Shown: positions 1 through 5,370 of the stretch, piece by piece | Layout: every line of letters starts with the position of its first letter | Position numbering within the stretch: position 1 is the stretch's first letter | Virus record (IMG/VR): IMGVR_UViG_3300030012_003231 | Span: 1 to 21,822 of that record | Reading direction: 5' to 3' (one strand) | Source: a virus | DNA length: 21,822 nucleotides | Made by a program: the position numbers and the translations under genes | The notes under the pieces: model-generated | What the model was told of the DNA's origin: nothing | What the model saw: only the letters and a program-made list of their open reading frames with translations | Databases searched by the model: none

Positions 1-24
1 GATTTCTATATCTTGTATTTTCAT
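1..24 (-). CDS. start of an unknown minus-strand gene, cut by window edge
   Basis: Only the first eight codons are in the window, reading MKIQDIEI leftwards off the edge. The start is supported mainly by context. A promoter-like pair lies immediately upstream, with the same geometry as those before the next two minus-strand genes, and all three genes begin with MK. Nothing can be said about function. It could still be a chance ATG. Confidence 0.4.
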
Positions 25-58
25 ACCTAAGTTTAATCTATTTTTTATATAAGCGCAA
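25..58 (-). promoter_or_regulatory. putative sigma70-like promoter giving a leaderless start at 24
   Basis: Read on the minus strand: TTGCGC (58-53), a 17-bp spacer, TAAACT (35-30), then five bases to the ATG at 24. The -10 matches the consensus at four of six positions, so it is the weakest of the three left-hand promoters. Spacer length and ATG distance match the other two almost exactly. Transcription would begin at or next to the ATG. Confidence 0.42.
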
Positions 59-76
59 GATCTTTTTTGTTTTTTT

Positions 77-349
77 TTACGATTCTCTGCCGTCGATCAT
101 TATGCTATTGATTTCTTTTTGTGGCAGTTCTTCACCCATCGCATCGGTCCAGTACTTAGATGACACGAACCCGATAGCGGATGACTTAAGGCGACCCATT
201 GCCGCCTTAGCTTCTAGGTATGCAAGCGAACCGCGATCTAGAAACAAGCGCTTGCCATAATTCTCATGACCGACTGGAAAGATGTGAGCTTTCGCGTAAA
301 GTACGCAGTCCTTGTTCTTGATGATGTTTGATTTAGTCTTATTTTTCAT
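77..349 (-). CDS. small unknown phage protein (90 aa)
   Basis: The protein starts MKNKTKSNIIKNKDCVLYAK and ends MIDGRES. I do not recognise the family; it has no clear membrane segment or cysteine motif. A longer open frame runs upstream to 580, but the ATG at 349 is the likely start. It sits six bases behind a very good promoter, and the upstream extension runs antisense through the neighbouring gene. No Shine-Dalgarno is present, as expected for a leaderless message. Its MKNK start is shared with the gene at 412-642. Together they form a minus-strand block of small genes, probably early or host-takeover genes by position and orientation (inference only). Confidence 0.65.
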   Translation of the reverse strand: MKNKTKSNIIKNKDCVLYAKAHIFPVGHENYGKRLFLDRGSLAYLEAKAAMGRLKSSAIGFVSSKYWTDAMGEELPQKEINSIMIDGRES

Positions 350-355
350 GTTTAT

Positions 356-384
356 ACTATAGCACAGATTAATGTAAAAGTCAA
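356..384 (-). promoter_or_regulatory. strong sigma70-like promoter, leaderless, for gene 77-349
   Basis: On the minus strand: TTGACT (384-379), exactly 17 bp, TATAGT (361-356), six bases, then ATG at 349. Both hexamers match the consensus at five of six positions. Standard spacing from the -10 to the start site puts +1 on the A of the ATG. Confidence 0.75.
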
Positions 385-411
385 GGGAAAAAGTGTTTTT
401 ATTTTGTTTTT

Positions 412-642
412 TTATATGCTCAACTTGTTGAGCATAGGAGACCAGTCGCGGCTTACCATGTCGGCTAAGCTCTCGCTTATGTCGTCTATAGAATCTATAG
501 AGACCTCGCGCTCGCCGCCGTCTTGATCCATGCCCCATACAAAACCATTTTCGAAGTCTGTATCTACTACGACAAACCACTCACCGCGCGCAGTGAACTC
601 AACCCCATTACCTAAACGATTTATTAATTCTTTATTTTTCAT
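412..642 (-). CDS. small acidic unknown phage protein (76 aa)
   Basis: The protein begins MKNKELINRLGNGVEF and has an acidic C-terminal half (DQDGGEREVSIDSIDDISES). The middle, WFVVVDTDFENGFVWGMD, looks like alternating beta strands, so a small beta-rich fold is plausible. I do not recognise a family. The start at 642 is chosen over an upstream ATG at 807 because a promoter with an ideal -10 ends six bases before it, and the upstream extension is low-complexity lysine and asparagine from an A/T tract. The last codons (MLNKLSI, stop) lie on a perfect palindrome. Its codons contain more G and C than those of the structural genes to the right. Confidence 0.65.
   Translation of the reverse strand: MKNKELINRLGNGVEFTARGEWFVVVDTDFENGFVWGMDQDGGEREVSIDSIDDISESLADMVSRDWSPMLNKLSI
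415..436. repeat. perfect 22-bp palindrome at the 3' end of gene 412-642
   Basis: TATGCTCAAC (415-424), two bases, GTTGAGCATA (427-436): ten paired bases, no mismatch. It covers the last codons of the gene. It has no T-run in the direction of either reading strand, and a two-base loop is too tight for a good hairpin, so a dimeric protein site is more likely than a terminator. Confidence 0.6.
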
Positions 643-648
643 ACTGTT

Positions 649-677
649 AGTATACCACACTCTCACAGAAAACGCAA
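649..677 (-). promoter_or_regulatory. strong sigma70-like promoter, leaderless, for gene 412-642
   Basis: On the minus strand: TTGCGT (677-672), 17 bp, TATACT (654-649), six bases, then ATG at 642. The spacing is identical to the promoter of gene 77-349, and transcription should start on the ATG. No Shine-Dalgarno is possible in such a transcript. Confidence 0.72.
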
Positions 678-749
678 GTAAAAAAAGTATTTTTTTTTTA
701 TTTTTATTTTTTTTATTTTTTCGCTTGACAAAAATTTTTAATATTTTAC

Positions 750-777
750 TTGACAGGTTGTTGTTACGTAGTATATG
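750..777 (+). promoter_or_regulatory. candidate rightward promoter next to the palindromes
   Basis: A perfect TTGACA (750-755), 16 bp, then TATATG (772-777), a four-of-six match to the -10 consensus. The predicted start lies just before the first palindrome at 788-816, an arrangement in which a bound repressor could block the promoter. The weak -10 keeps confidence modest. Confidence 0.4.
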
Positions 778-787
778 TAAGAACCTT

Positions 788-816
788 CGTAAGTCGTTGA
801 TACTCAACGAGTTACG
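788..816. repeat. 29-bp imperfect palindrome, first copy of a tandem operator-like pair
   Basis: The arms are C-GTAA-G-TCGTTGA (788-800) and TCAACGA-G-TTAC-G (804-816) around a TAC centre. All arm positions pair except one G:G. A second copy lies exactly 50 bp downstream. The size and symmetry suit a dimeric regulator or an origin-binding protein. Confidence 0.65.
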
Positions 817-837
817 CGGCGCGGGCGGGGCATTCGG

Positions 838-865
838 CGTAAGTCGTTGACTGTCAACAAGTTAC
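838..865. repeat. second copy of the tandem palindrome, 50 bp from the first
   Basis: This copy shares CGTAAGTCGTTGA, then TCAAC, then AGTTAC with the first copy; the three central bases (CTG instead of TAC) and one arm base (A instead of G at 859) differ. Its centre overlaps the best -35 position (851-856) for the perfect TATAAT at 874-879, so a bound protein could repress that promoter. Confidence 0.62.
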
Positions 866-879
866 AGTTATTCTATAAT
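851..879 (+). promoter_or_regulatory. candidate rightward promoter overlapping the second palindrome
   Basis: A perfect TATAAT (874-879), preceded at 17 bp by CTGTCA (851-856), a four-of-six match to the -35 consensus. Transcription would start about 260 bases before the first rightward gene, giving a long leader or a small RNA. The -35 lies inside the palindrome at 838-865. Confidence 0.42.
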
Positions 880-1049
880 GCTCGATAACCGCCCTCAGCG
901 AACTTTAGAATTTTGCATAATTGCCTTTTACCACCCTCAGACAATTATAGTAATTATAACAAACACCCTACCCAGTTTCTGAAAAAAAAAATTAGATAAT
1001 ATTGTAAAAAGTAGAGGGGGGTGTGCGATATCAAAAAGTAAACGGCCAT

Positions 1050-1083
1050 GCCCCCACCCCTTTTCTCGGCGCGTGGTTGGGGC
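1050..1083. other. C/G-rich hairpin-forming stretch
   Basis: GCCCCCACC (1050-1058) can pair with GGTTGGGGC (1075-1083) with one mismatch around a 16-base loop. It is conspicuous in an A/T-rich intergenic region. No T-run follows directly, so it is not a clear terminator. It may be RNA structure in a leader transcript or a DNA-level feature. Confidence 0.35.
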
Positions 1084-1122
1084 CAAAGGTTTTACTATCT
1101 TTTGTTTAAAAAAAATATAGCC

Positions 1123-1131
1123 AGTGTAATA
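1123..1131 (+). promoter_or_regulatory. late-type promoter motif AGTGTAATA before gene 1139
   Basis: AGTGTAATA is followed by seven bases and the ATG at 1139. The core TGTAAT resembles a -10 hexamer, and eight bases separate it from the ATG, so the transcript would have at most one or two leader bases. No Shine-Dalgarno is present. A TTGTTT lies 17 bp upstream of TGTAAT, but other copies of the motif have no comparable partner. Confidence 0.6.
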
Positions 1132-1138
1132 TAAACAA

Positions 1139-1981
1139 ATGAGTTTATCATATTCCAATCTGCCTGTATATGTGGGAGGCGCAAATTCAAGTTCTATATT
1201 AGAGCAACCTCATTATATATCTGCCATAGATGCTAATGTTTCTTTTAGTGCAAGTGCTGCGGCTAAGAGAAATTTGGGGCAAACTGTTGATTCCACTGAT
1301 CAGTTTAAATTCCAGGGTCCACGGACTACTAATATATCATTTAAATTTATATTAGACACTAGTGTGGGGGTTGGTAGTAATTTTTTTAGTGATGCGAATC
1401 AATCTGCCTTCTTTCCTATTCAAATTGGCACTAATTTTTATAAAAATAGTTATTTAAGTAATTATTCTGTTTCTATTAGTCCGTTTCAACCTGTTACAGT
1501 TGCCGTTAACTTCATATCGATGAATCCTCCCAGTGGTGATGCTATAAAGCAAGACCCAAGTCCTTATGGTGGGGGCAATATTCCATTTAATTCTGATGGA
1601 GTGATATATGGATATACATGTAGCGTGGGAAATATGGATGATGTGGTTGGCAATGTTCAATCTCAAATAAATTATACAAAAGAATACACCCGCACCCCAG
1701 TTTATACTTTAGGTAGTACAAATGCTGAAACCATGCTTTTAGATGGTATAGAATCAGAAATGAGCATTACATCTACTGGATTAGAGAATTCTATTGATTA
1801 TAGTGGTGATAAGCTTGCTAATAATGTTTCTGTTGGTTTACAGGATATTGATGGGACTGCTTATCCACATATAGGAACTTTAACAATGTCTGCTGGCGCT
1901 AGGGTACTTACAACCAATTATAGTGTAAATGGAGGTGACACCGTAGTCACAACAGCAGAAATAAGACAAATAGATTTATAA
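1139..1981 (+). CDS. tail-tube-like structural protein (280 aa), paralog of the protein at 14832-15920
   Basis: A serine-, threonine- and asparagine-rich beta-type protein with few charged residues, as is usual for phage tail tube subunits. By eye it aligns with the tail tube candidate at 14832-15920. Shared landmarks are ANVSF (32-36) with ANFSY; NSYLSNYSV (103-111) with NSYVTDYSV, followed in both by S, P and alternating V residues; and, in the second half, VQS (173), R-T-P (185), LGS (191) and MSI (208), at nearly the same spacing as in the paralog. Both proteins therefore seem to hold two related beta domains. It may be a second tube protein, a tail terminator or a distal-tail component. 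It starts behind the late-type motif without a Shine-Dalgarno. Its stop overlaps the next start by one base (TAATG). Confidence 0.6.
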   Translation: MSLSYSNLPVYVGGANSSSILEQPHYISAIDANVSFSASAAAKRNLGQTVDSTDQFKFQGPRTTNISFKFILDTSVGVGSNFFSDANQSAFFPIQIGTNFYKNSYLSNYSVSISPFQPVTVAVNFISMNPPSGDAIKQDPSPYGGGNIPFNSDGVIYGYTCSVGNMDDVVGNVQSQINYTKEYTRTPVYTLGSTNAETMLLDGIESEMSITSTGLENSIDYSGDKLANNVSVGLQDIDGTAYPHIGTLTMSAGARVLTTNYSVNGGDTVVTTAEIRQIDL

Positions 1982-2466
1982 TGAACTGGGAACTAGATTT
2001 TAGCGAAGAGATAAAAGCCAAGTGGAGCATGAAGCGCAAGCGTAAGATCGATTGCGACAATCCCAAAGGTTTTAGTCAAAAACAGTATTGTAAGAGGCAG
2101 GAGAGAGGTGGGGCTTATAAAACAAAAGCAGATGAAAAAAGAACCCCCGAAAAAAGAAAAGATGGGACAAAGCGGCCAAAGTCCGAGCATTCTGATTTAT
2201 ATACTGATGAAGATCCAAAAGGCACTATAAAAGGTCTTGGTTTCAAAGATGCTGAGACTGCTAGTAAGAGTGTGGCGATTATTGAGAAAGCTAAGCGTCC
2301 ACATAAACATAAAGTACAAGCTACCATGGCTATGGAGCAAAGATCCAGGTTTGCAGCCAAAAATGCAAAAGATCCAGAGAAAAAGAAAAAACTCCTTGCC
2401 GCCAATAAAATATATAAAGCTTATCTAGAAAAATTGAAAAAAAGGACAAAAGAAAGAAACAAGTAG
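1981..2466 (+). CDS. basic unknown protein (161 aa) with cysteine-containing N-terminus
   Basis: A strongly basic soluble protein. The N-terminal part has KRKRKIDCDNPKGFSQKQYC (18-37), a short two-cysteine segment. The C-terminal part has KGLGFKDAETASKSVAI and then HKVQATMAMEQRS before a lysine-rich helix. These two patterns remind me of hypothetical proteins that recur in marine phage and metagenomic virus genomes, but I know of no assigned function. The high charge is compatible with nucleic-acid binding or an internal head protein. Its ATG overlaps the stop of the upstream structural gene (TAATG), so the two are translationally coupled. Confidence 0.6.
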   Translation: MNWELDFSEEIKAKWSMKRKRKIDCDNPKGFSQKQYCKRQERGGAYKTKADEKRTPEKRKDGTKRPKSEHSDLYTDEDPKGTIKGLGFKDAETASKSVAIIEKAKRPHKHKVQATMAMEQRSRFAAKNAKDPEKKKKLLAANKIYKAYLEKLKKRTKERNK

Positions 2467-2474
2467 GTGTAATT
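2466..2474 (+). promoter_or_regulatory. late-type promoter motif variant GGTGTAATT before phoH-like gene
   Basis: GGTGTAATT, seven bases, ATG at 2482: exactly the same motif-to-ATG distance as at 1123-1131. No Shine-Dalgarno precedes the ATG. The motif overlaps the stop codon of the preceding gene. Confidence 0.55.
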
Positions 2475-2481
2475 ATAATAA

Positions 2482-3210
2482 ATGCCCCGAAAGAAAGCTT
2501 CCCCTTCTAAGCAGTCCACTTTTGAGTTAAGTTCAGCCTTTCACTCAATAAATTTTAAACAGCGCGATTTTAACTTTAGCGTAAAGCAGCAAAAGCTTTT
2601 AGAATCTATTCTTCAAGAAGATACAAAAATTATATTTGTTGCAGGTCCAGCAGGTTCTAGTAAGACTTATATGTCTGTATATGGCTGTTTGCAGCTAATG
2701 GCAAAAGATTTTCAAAAAGACCTACTTTACATAAGAAGTATAGCCGAAAGTGCCGATAAAGGTTTAGGTAGTCTTCCAGGAGATATATCAGACAAATTTG
2801 ATCCATTTCTCATGCCATTGTACGATAAGTTGGATGAAATGGTGCATGAAGGCGATACAGCCTACATGAAACAGATAGGTCGCATATCTGCTGTACCTAT
2901 AAACTTTTTAAGAGGTGCAAACTGGAACAATAGACTGATAGTGGCAGACGAAGCGCAAAACTTTACATTTAAGGAACTTACTACATTGATCACTAGAGTT
3001 GGAGAAAATACAAAGTTAGTTATATGCGGTGACTTCATGCAGAGCGATATCAATGGTAGAAGTGGATTCAAAGAGATGTTTGATTTGTTTAATTGTGAAG
3101 AATCACAAGCGCATGGTATAACTTCTTTTAAATTCACCAATAGGGACATAGTTAGAAGCAAAATATTAAAATACATTGTTTCTAAAATAGAAAATCATAA
3201 ATCTGTGTAG
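2482..3210 (+). CDS. phoH: PhoH-family ATPase (242 aa)
   Basis: This is a P-loop ATPase of the PhoH family. Walker A is GPAGSSKT (55-62), Walker B is LIVADEAQN (152-160), and the sensor-like strand is LVICGDFMQSD (179-189). The stretch VPINFLRGANWNN before Walker B is also typical of the family. PhoH proteins are common in phage genomes, especially marine ones; the name comes from the phosphate-starvation regulon of E. coli, and their job in phages is unsettled (RNA or nucleotide metabolism and stress have been suggested). No N-terminal PIN domain is present, so it is the short PhoH type rather than PhoH2. The 38 residues before the ATPase core are basic and probably flexible. The gene has its own motif and ATG spacing and no Shine-Dalgarno. 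Confidence 0.9.
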   Translation: MPRKKASPSKQSTFELSSAFHSINFKQRDFNFSVKQQKLLESILQEDTKIIFVAGPAGSSKTYMSVYGCLQLMAKDFQKDLLYIRSIAESADKGLGSLPGDISDKFDPFLMPLYDKLDEMVHEGDTAYMKQIGRISAVPINFLRGANWNNRLIVADEAQNFTFKELTTLITRVGENTKLVICGDFMQSDINGRSGFKEMFDLFNCEESQAHGITSFKFTNRDIVRSKILKYIVSKIENHKSV

Positions 3211-3290
3211 ATTATATATAACAAGGCGAACGTCTAAGCGACAGCGGCCAACAGCTTTTTACCCAGAAGAGACAACGATCTTGTTAATTT

Positions 3291-3332
3291 AGTGTAATAA
3301 AATAGAAAAAAAGAATTTTTATTATATAAATA
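3291..3332 (+). promoter_or_regulatory. late-type motif AGTGTAATA plus a TATAAATA box before the transcription genes
   Basis: AGTGTAATA lies at 3291-3299, 41 bases from the ATG. A separate TATAAATA (3325-3332), identical to the T4 late promoter core, ends eight bases before the ATG at 3341. Either could drive the zinc-ribbon and sigma genes. With the TATAAATA box the transcript would be nearly leaderless; with the other it has an A/T-rich leader of about 30 bases. The rest of 3211-3340 shows nothing I can name. Confidence 0.5.
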
Positions 3333-3340
3333 TATTAGCT

Positions 3341-3682
3341 ATGAGCCATCTATTCTGCCATAATTGTGGTACTAAAATCGAGTACGCACATGCAAAGCCA
3401 AATTTTTGTGCTAGTTGTGGTCAACAATTAAATACTAGCATTGCAAGCACCATAACGTCGCCGAAGCAAAAAACAGTAGTAGAATCTGTAGATTTTGGTG
3501 AAGAAGAAACCTCTTCAACCTCTATTCCAAATATTGGTAAAATACAAGTTGAGTACTCAGCTGAAGCCAATAATACCTTTACTATAGGTTCATTAGCAGG
3601 AGAAAACACTCCCCCAAACTTTTCTAAAGCTAGGGGAAGTAAATCTGTTGATGAATTCTTAGATGAAAAAGGAAGGGGATAA
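3341..3682 (+). CDS. zinc-ribbon protein (113 aa)
   Basis: The N-terminus carries a four-cysteine zinc ribbon: C6-x2-C9 and C23-x2-C26 (FCHNCG and FCASCG). The rest is an acidic, serine/threonine-rich, probably disordered tail ending KSVDEFLDEKGRG. Such short zinc ribbons with flexible tails occur in transcription accessory factors, but the sequence alone does not show a function. The 3' end overlaps the sigma-factor gene by 20 bases, so the two are translated together; a role as a co-factor of that sigma is an attractive guess, not a demonstrated one. Confidence 0.65.
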   Translation: MSHLFCHNCGTKIEYAHAKPNFCASCGQQLNTSIASTITSPKQKTVVESVDFGEEETSSTSIPNIGKIQVEYSAEANNTFTIGSLAGENTPPNFSKARGSKSVDEFLDEKGRG

Positions 3683-4331
3683 AAGGACTTATGAAGATTG
3701 TTCTGACATCATAGATCAAGCCATAAAAAAACAAAAATATAAATGGCGCTTAAACGCTGTTAGATGGTTTGACTTTGATGATGTAGAACAAATTATAAAA
3801 AGCCACATTGCTAAAAAATGGCACATGTGGGATCAAAGTAGGCCATTAGAACCATGGATAGGTAGGATTATTTCTAATCAAATCCGAAACTTACTGAGAA
3901 ACCACTATGGTAATTACACAAACCCTTGTCCATCATATCATTTGGATGACCATGATCAAGAAAAGTGTCCAGTTTGCTCAAAGTGGGCAAAATCAAAAAA
4001 GATAGGGTTAGAAATAAAAATACCTTTATCTCTTGAAGATTTCAGCAAAGAAGTACATAGCAAAGAAGATGATGATTTTGATTTTCAAAGGTCTTTAGAG
4101 CTACTTGATAGCAAGATGAAGGCCAGGTTATCATCAATTCATTATGTAGCTTATCGCATGCTGTATTTTGAAAAAAAGACAGAAGAAGATGTAGCTAAGT
4201 TCATGGGATATAAAATATCAGCCCAAAAAAACAAGTTAGGATATCGACAAGTTAAAAACCTAAAAAAGAAGTTCTTACAGGTGGCCATGGAAATATTAAG
4301 AGAGAGCGATATTATAAATGATGGACCTTAG
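3663..4331 (+). CDS. divergent phage sigma factor with cysteine-rich insert (222 aa)
   Basis: Residues 35-80 resemble sigma70 region 2: WFDFDDVEQIIKSHIAKKW, then W56, PLEPWIGRII and SNQIRNLLRN, with the conserved aromatic and the I-x2-N-x-IR pattern of the promoter-melting helix. Residues 170-208 (EEDVAKFMG..., then YRQVKNLKKKF) look like the helix-turn-helix of region 4. Between them is an unusual cysteine/histidine segment, C89, H93, H97, C102 and C105 (NPCPSYH and KCPVCSKW), that could bind zinc. The size and layout recall small phage late sigma factors such as T4 gp55, though similarity is too low to assign that symbol. It probably directs host RNA polymerase to the AGTGTAATA-type sites seen before late genes. 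It overlaps the zinc-ribbon gene upstream (20 bases) and the next gene (14 bases). Confidence 0.72.
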   Translation: MKKEGDKRTYEDCSDIIDQAIKKQKYKWRLNAVRWFDFDDVEQIIKSHIAKKWHMWDQSRPLEPWIGRIISNQIRNLLRNHYGNYTNPCPSYHLDDHDQEKCPVCSKWAKSKKIGLEIKIPLSLEDFSKEVHSKEDDDFDFQRSLELLDSKMKARLSSIHYVAYRMLYFEKKTEEDVAKFMGYKISAQKNKLGYRQVKNLKKKFLQVAMEILRESDIINDGP

Positions 4332-5370
4332 CGAAGAACAAAAGCAGTTTTTAAGAGAAAATGCTGCAAAAATAACAAGCCTGATAGATTTGACTCGTCA
4401 GTGCTTTGAAGATGACAAATTAGACGGAAGATCTAAGGAGGGTAGGGCTGTACGCAAATTTTTAGTAGAAAACTCAATAAATTTCAGAACTACAGCAACT
4501 TCCAGGACTGAGGACATAGAATTAACACAACAGCAAAAAGATTTTATTTTAGAGCAAGCAGAAAGTGGTTTGTCGTCTTTGGAGATAGCTAAAATAATTT
4601 TCCCTGAAAAAAATGTAAAATCTCTTAGTAATGAACAAAGGACGGTTTTGGCTTTTATTAGAGAAGTAAATCCAGACATAATTCCTTCTCAAGACGGTGC
4701 TGCTCTCAGTTCATACATTTCACCTAAGTCTCCGAGTCGAATCATCAAAAAAATCAATGATGCTACTGGCTTGAACCTAGATGATACAAAATTGAACAGA
4801 CAAAAGCAAGTTTGCGTTGAAAGATTGGGGATCAATCTGAGTAACTCAAGATTTTTAAAAATTATTAATAATTATTTAAATCAAGAAGACAGGAACCTTT
4901 TCGAGCATGAATTTATAAGACTTACTTGGGATAAACCAGATTTAACAGCAGACGAGATAAATTTGTATCTCAATGTGTGCAAGGAGGTTATAAACCTGGA
5001 GGTTGTAAGCTCACACCTGAACAAACTGAATGATATGTTTGATATCGCCGATGATCAGACAGAAATGAGCGTTAGACTTGCAGAAATCATAAAAGCTAAG
5101 TCTGGAGAGTATCATCAGTGCGAAAGCAGAATAGAGAACCTTACAAAGAAGCTCCAAGGTGACAGAGCGGAGCGAATGAAGAAAAATCAAAAAGAGAATG
5201 CATCTTTTTTGTCTATAGTTCAATTGTTTCAAGAAGAAGAGGAGAGGAAGACGATGGTTCGGATTGCAGAGATGCAAAAGCAATCAATCAAGAAAGAAGC
5301 TGAACGCTTAGAGGGTATGGCTGAATGGAAAGCTAGAGTATTAGGAATATCACAAGAAGATGTCATTTAA
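4318..5370 (+). CDS. putative terminase small subunit or DNA-binding packaging protein (350 aa)
   Basis: The assignment rests mainly on position, two genes before the large terminase. The N-terminal 110 residues contain two similar helical units, LSEEQKQFLRENA (4-16) followed by an I-x-DLTRQ helix, and LTQQQKDFILEQAESGLSSL with EIAKIIF, both consistent with helix-turn-helix DNA binding. The C-terminal half is long, charged and coiled-coil-like (roughly 255-335, KLQGDRAERMKKNQKEN and the EEEER region). At 350 residues it is much longer than classical small terminases (about 100-200), so it could instead be another DNA-binding protein. It starts with a double ATG inside the sigma gene's end and overlaps the nuclease gene by 11 bases. 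Confidence 0.5.
   Translation: MMDLSEEQKQFLRENAAKITSLIDLTRQCFEDDKLDGRSKEGRAVRKFLVENSINFRTTATSRTEDIELTQQQKDFILEQAESGLSSLEIAKIIFPEKNVKSLSNEQRTVLAFIREVNPDIIPSQDGAALSSYISPKSPSRIIKKINDATGLNLDDTKLNRQKQVCVERLGINLSNSRFLKIINNYLNQEDRNLFEHEFIRLTWDKPDLTADEINLYLNVCKEVINLEVVSSHLNKLNDMFDIADDQTEMSVRLAEIIKAKSGEYHQCESRIENLTKKLQGDRAERMKKNQKENASFLSIVQLFQEEEERKTMVRIAEMQKQSIKKEAERLEGMAEWKARVLGISQEDVI

Larger units (their letters stand above)
643..1138. other. divergent intergenic control region, no gene seen
   Basis: These 496 bases separate the leftward small genes from the rightward structural genes. They hold the leftward promoter (649-677), a long T-rich tract (about 680-720), two TTGACA boxes 25 bp apart (725-730 and 750-755), two imperfect palindromes (788-816 and 838-865) flanking a G/C-rich patch, a perfect TATAAT (874-879), an A/T stretch, a G- and C-rich hairpin-forming stretch (1015-1083) and the late-type motif before 1139. 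Open frames here are short, low-complexity and lack credible starts. Confidence 0.6.

Noticed and set aside
415-436. Palindrome as a transcription terminator
   Set aside because: The loop is only two bases and neither strand has a T-run after the hairpin.
725-753. First TTGACA box (725-730) as a promoter
   Set aside because: No -10-like hexamer is found at 16-18 bp; only the second TTGACA has a tolerable partner.
530-850. Plus-strand open frame of 106 codons
   Set aside because: It lies antisense to gene 412-642 and its promoter, and its centre is a phenylalanine/leucine run made by the T-rich tract.
942-961. Two TATAAT boxes on the minus strand
   Set aside because: No acceptable -35 lies 16-18 bp upstream of either, and no gene follows at a leaderless distance.
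878-982. Short plus-strand frame starting MLDNRPQRTLEF
   Set aside because: Its ATG overlaps the TATAAT itself, so a transcript from that promoter cannot contain the start.
937-1158. Minus-strand open frame of 73 codons in the control region
   Set aside because: It overlaps the start of gene 1139 and the late-type motif, has no promoter or ribosome site, and its composition follows the base composition of the gap.
1922-1930. AGTGTAAAT inside gene 1139-1981, directly followed by ATG
   Set aside because: The bases are in-frame codons of the protein and the downstream ATG is not the start of a credible gene.
3914-3920. Antisense copy of GTGTAAT inside the sigma gene
   Set aside because: It faces left within a rightward operon, with no start codon at the expected distance; probably chance.
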